Source: Arbacia lixula
Lineage: Eukaryota > Echinodermata > Echinoidea > Arbacioida > Arbaciidae
Length of the DNA stretch: 64,000 nucleotides
Direction: 5' to 3'
Assembly (NCBI GenBank): GCA_963669155.1
Contig: OZ022584.1
Location: 18,850,114 to 18,914,113, forward strand
Positions 60,461 through 64,000 of this stretch are shown one piece after another. The notes under the pieces were generated by a model. It worked only from the letters and a program-made list of their open reading frames with translations, had not been told where the DNA came from and ran no database searches. Within the stretch, counting starts at the first letter, position 1; each line of letters opens with the position of its first letter. Position numbers and translations under genes: made by a program.

Positions 60461-62236
60461 TGACTTACCTCAAGAGGGGTGGAACCGGGGGTACATTGAT
60501 CACGCATAAAGTTCATAGACGAACCAGCTGGTGAAAGGTTCGTTCATATCCGGGCCTGCAGATTGTCGTCAGTGATCTACCGCCGCGACCGAGCGAACAA
60601 GTGGCTACATGTAGCAATTTCAACCCTGTGCTAGACGAAATATGAGTCCATGTGATTTGCGGGAATTACCAGTGAAATATACAAAAGTGACACAAAATAG
60701 TAAAATGACGAGACGTTTCGACACTTCTCCGGAGTCAAGAAACCCTGTGAAAGGCTTTCTGTATTATAATACATGTATTTAAAGATGACAATCAGAAGCA
60801 AATACATTACAATGTTTTAGTCGTGTTTCTTGCCGTGCACATAGTGATACAAGTTAGTGTAGACCTACACGAAAGCTGATTGCGATGCTTATTGAATAGA
60901 AGATTCTTTTGTCACATCTTATAAACCATATTTTCATGTAACAATACGGTTTGCATGATCTATACGTTGCGATCTATTATATATTTGGACGAGATTCATT
61001 ATGATCATTATTTGTATCATTACTAGGCCTGGATGCGGTGTCGGGTGAAATATTCATGTTGACATGTTAGTGTGTAACCAGGATATATCCCCCTGCCCCC
61101 CGCCCCCCCCCCCCCCCCCCCAACACACACACACCCCTCCTACCTCTCACAAATCGGCCGCTGGTAAGCACATGAGAGGGACCTAATACACGTCGGGAGG
61201 AATAACGCTCCTTGATTGGGTAACCCAAGTTATGTTCTTCGCGCCATTAGGGGGCGATGACAGAGAGGCTCGCTGCCAAAATTGAATGTCAATCCACATC
61301 CCGATGCCTCACTGGTAATGCTTAGAAATATAAGCAAGGAGGAGGAGAGCGAACGCCGAGACACCCCGCTGGAAGACAAACCTGAGAGAAACCGGACGCC
61401 GTGTTTTTAGGTTCTCAATCCATCAATAAACGAGAGGGAATCTTCACTCTGTGTGGTTTATTAAGGATGTAGAGAGCGGGAAAAGGAAAGAGAGCAGAAA
61501 GCTAGAATGTGTACATCTTCATCAAGAATTATGTGAGGTTGTGTCAGACCGGACACGCGACGAGAGGGGACACGACTGCAGCGAGGTAATGTCTATGTGT
61601 TAGCAACGTGCATAATAGTGGTCGTTTTTGGGAGATCCAGTCCAGCCGTGTTGCGTGGTCAGGCCATTGCTCAGGCCCTCTCAGTCGTCAGGGGCTTGGT
61701 GGCACCACCGTACTACCATATGGTAATGGTGTGTATAAGCAGTGCAAAAATGCCTCAATGGAGCATACAGAGTGTAGATACACGCATTACGGTGCTGAAT
61801 GCTATGTCCATATCTTCTTTGGATAATCATGTAGCACCGAATCTAGTACATTACAAAAACTCGCCTTCACTTGTCGTAAATCTTGTGCTGCAAATTTCAT
61901 TGTGCTAAGCTAAAAACCATTTGGTTTCGTCGTGTATACAACCAAGATGTGAGCTTTAACACAATTTAAAAACCAATAGTGTTGGAGTTAGCACTTTGCG
62001 TTTTGAAATTCTTACCACACAGACAGTTATCAATTCAAAGGAGCATTTTGTGGTCTTGGTGTAAGATTTAAAAAAATACTGGTATTAAACTCAGCGAATC
62101 ACATCATCACTAACCGTTACACACAAAGTCATATAGGGAAACCAATATTATCCAATAGGAGGTCACTCACAATCCGACTAATATATTAACGGGGGTACCT
62201 TGTACCTTTTCGGTGGCGGTGTGAGTGTGCGTGTGT

Positions 62237-62274
<38 letters not shown>

Positions 62275-62580
62275 ATGTTCGGGGGGGAGGTATCAGAAAA
62301 GATTTCATTCTTATGGAATTGTTTTATTATCATTTATACATATCTATTAGTATTATAATGATTATTATTTTAGAGGAATATGATTTATAAGTTGAATATA
62401 TATTCAGGAGGAATATGGCACATGTACATATATATAAACAAGTGGTAAATCATGCTTTATTGTGTTTATCGAATCAATAGAAATATTACGTTTATGTATT
62501 TGTTATTGTATGTTATAAAGTGAAATTGTTTATTTTATCATGGGAATGAAATCAAATAAAGAATATGGAAAAACAAAAAA
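60461..62580. other. No supported gene
   Basis: Contains a poly-C run (about 61101-61120) and a poly-A run (about 62243-62270). 61230-61590 is CpG-containing and ends near a donor-like GAGGTAATG (61585); it might be a 5' UTR exon, but no coding partner is visible. Confidence 0.4.
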
Positions 62581-62583
62581 AAA

Positions 62584-62586
62584 ATG

Positions 62587-62619
<33 letters not shown>

Positions 62620-62759
62620 AAAAGTGTGTGCGCGGGTGTGTGTGTGCATGTGTGTGTGCGTGTGAATGTGTATGTGTGTGTATGTGCGTGGGTGTGTGCG
62701 CGTGTGTGTGTTTATGTGTGTGTGTGTATATGCATGTGTGTGTGCGTGTGTATGTGTGT

Positions 62760-62810
<51 letters not shown>
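62584..62810. repeat. (GT)n microsatellite
   Basis: Interrupted then pure GT repeats; Val/Cys-rich frames are artefacts. Confidence 0.95.
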
Positions 62811-62813
<3 letters not shown>

Positions 62814-64000
62814 GGGAGGTGTGTGGGCGGGGGGAGTCCCGAGTTTGCTTTTGTGTCAGTGACCGTCCGTTGTTTGTCTGAATGTCGATCTCTTTTCTCT
62901 CTCTCTATCTCTCACACCTTCTCTTTCTTTCTCTCTCCCTCTCTGTCCCTCTCTCTCCGTTTCACAGACTCTATATTTCTCTTTCATCTTTATATTTCAG
63001 CGAAGATGATCATGACGCATTATTCGACTACATCACATGAGGTCGTATTTAGGAAATGAGCAAAGTGGAGATTTTTTAAATGTCAAAGACGATATATCTC
63101 TCAATGCATCTTTCTCACTGTACGGTTTTTTTTTTAATACATGTATAATTTTTACCTTTTCGCTGTTCTATATACAGTATTTTTTTTCTTTCTGTCCCCG
63201 TTTTAATATTTGACAGATGATAAGCATTATTTATTTAATTGATTAATTAATATTAATTAATAAGCATTAATTTGATGCATTCATTCAATTAAATCGTATT
63301 TAGGTGATGGTTATGGTCGAGCAAAGTGAAAATATCTTAAATGGAAAGGTTCAAAAACCTTCCTCACTTGATATAAGCACGAGTTCAGGAGAAGTATATT
63401 ACATGTTCATGGAAAAGGTCCATCCGATAGTCGAAATTTCCTGTGGGAGATGCGTCTTGGTACCTTAAACGCGATTTCTTAATTATCGTAATAAGTATCG
63501 TTATTTTGTTCATGGGAATAGAACTCTGTATGATACAGAATGTGTTTTGCCATTCTCCCTTTATGCTGACAGGCTGATGATATTTTAGCACTAAGTAAAC
63601 ACAGAAATGCATCCCATTCCCCATTGTAAGTGAGAATCACTTAACATGTTCAAACCTTTTCCTTGTTTTCAGAATAGAAGAATAATGTTGAGGATTATGA
63701 AAGGTGTGCGTCAAGGGTAGTGTATACCATCGAGGGATACACGGTGCATATTTGGTCTGTTTGTGAACGGCGATAACCAACTTCATTTACATCATCATGC
63801 CTATGATGTTATTGAAATAGACGTAGTTCGAGGCATTAGCTGTATATGGGTGTTGGGTGCGAGCCTAATTTCCTCATTGATTCCACTGAGCTGCTGAAAA
63901 ATTCCCCATCCATTATGAGAGAGAAAGGTTTGAGAGAATGGCGCACGGAGGATTGAGCTGGAGTGGCTGGAGAGAAGAGAGAGAGAGAGAAAAAAAAAAC
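62811..64000. other. Window end without a supported gene
   Basis: CT-rich at 62890-62955, AT-rich after that, and a GA run near 63972-63990. No gene seen. Confidence 0.5.

Overview
This is animal nuclear DNA: spliced genes, AT-rich intergenic sequence, very abundant (GA/CT)n, (CA)n and (TAC)n microsatellites, palindromic MITE-like repeats and decayed LINE ends. The chloride-dependent animal-type alpha-amylases and the repeat style suggest a marine invertebrate, most likely an echinoderm such as a sea urchin. That taxonomic call is inference. No complete non-coding RNA gene, CRISPR array or prokaryotic feature was found.

Layout. (1) 1-3.1 kb has no recognisable gene. (2) 3.18-10.71 kb, minus strand, is a nine-exon CHMP7 gene (ESCRT-III-related, 451 aa); its introns carry a pogo-like TA-flanked element, a tRNA-like SINE and tandem copies of an exon boundary. 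(3) 10.8-16.6 kb is a repeat-rich spacer. It holds a LINE 3' end, long CT tracts, a perfect 31 x 18 bp minisatellite, and decayed stretches resembling the flanks of the amylase genes. (4) 16.65-34.1 kb holds two tandem units of about 8.5-9 kb, each ending in a plus-strand alpha-amylase gene. Amylase 1 has 472 aa and only the catalytic body. Amylase 2 has 685 aa, with a Gly/Pro linker and an extra cysteine-containing C-terminal domain. (5) 34.1-44.3 kb is intergenic, with several foldback elements, a G-rich quadruplex-prone array and a 355 bp tandem duplication. (6) 44.31-49.59 kb, minus strand, is a six-exon STARD7 gene (START-domain lipid carrier, 387 aa), with a dead hAT-like transposase fragment antisense in intron 5. 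(7) 49.6-64 kb has no gene I can support; it holds microsatellites, a foldback element and two LINE 3' remnants.

Functions. The two amylases are secreted digestive starch hydrolases and look like an expanding, gene-converting family whose members differ by one domain. CHMP7 (nuclear-envelope ESCRT assembly) and STARD7 (phosphatidylcholine delivery to mitochondria) are unrelated housekeeping neighbours. I reconstructed exon structures by hand from reading-frame continuity, GT/AG sites and remembered family architecture. No alignment or database search was run.
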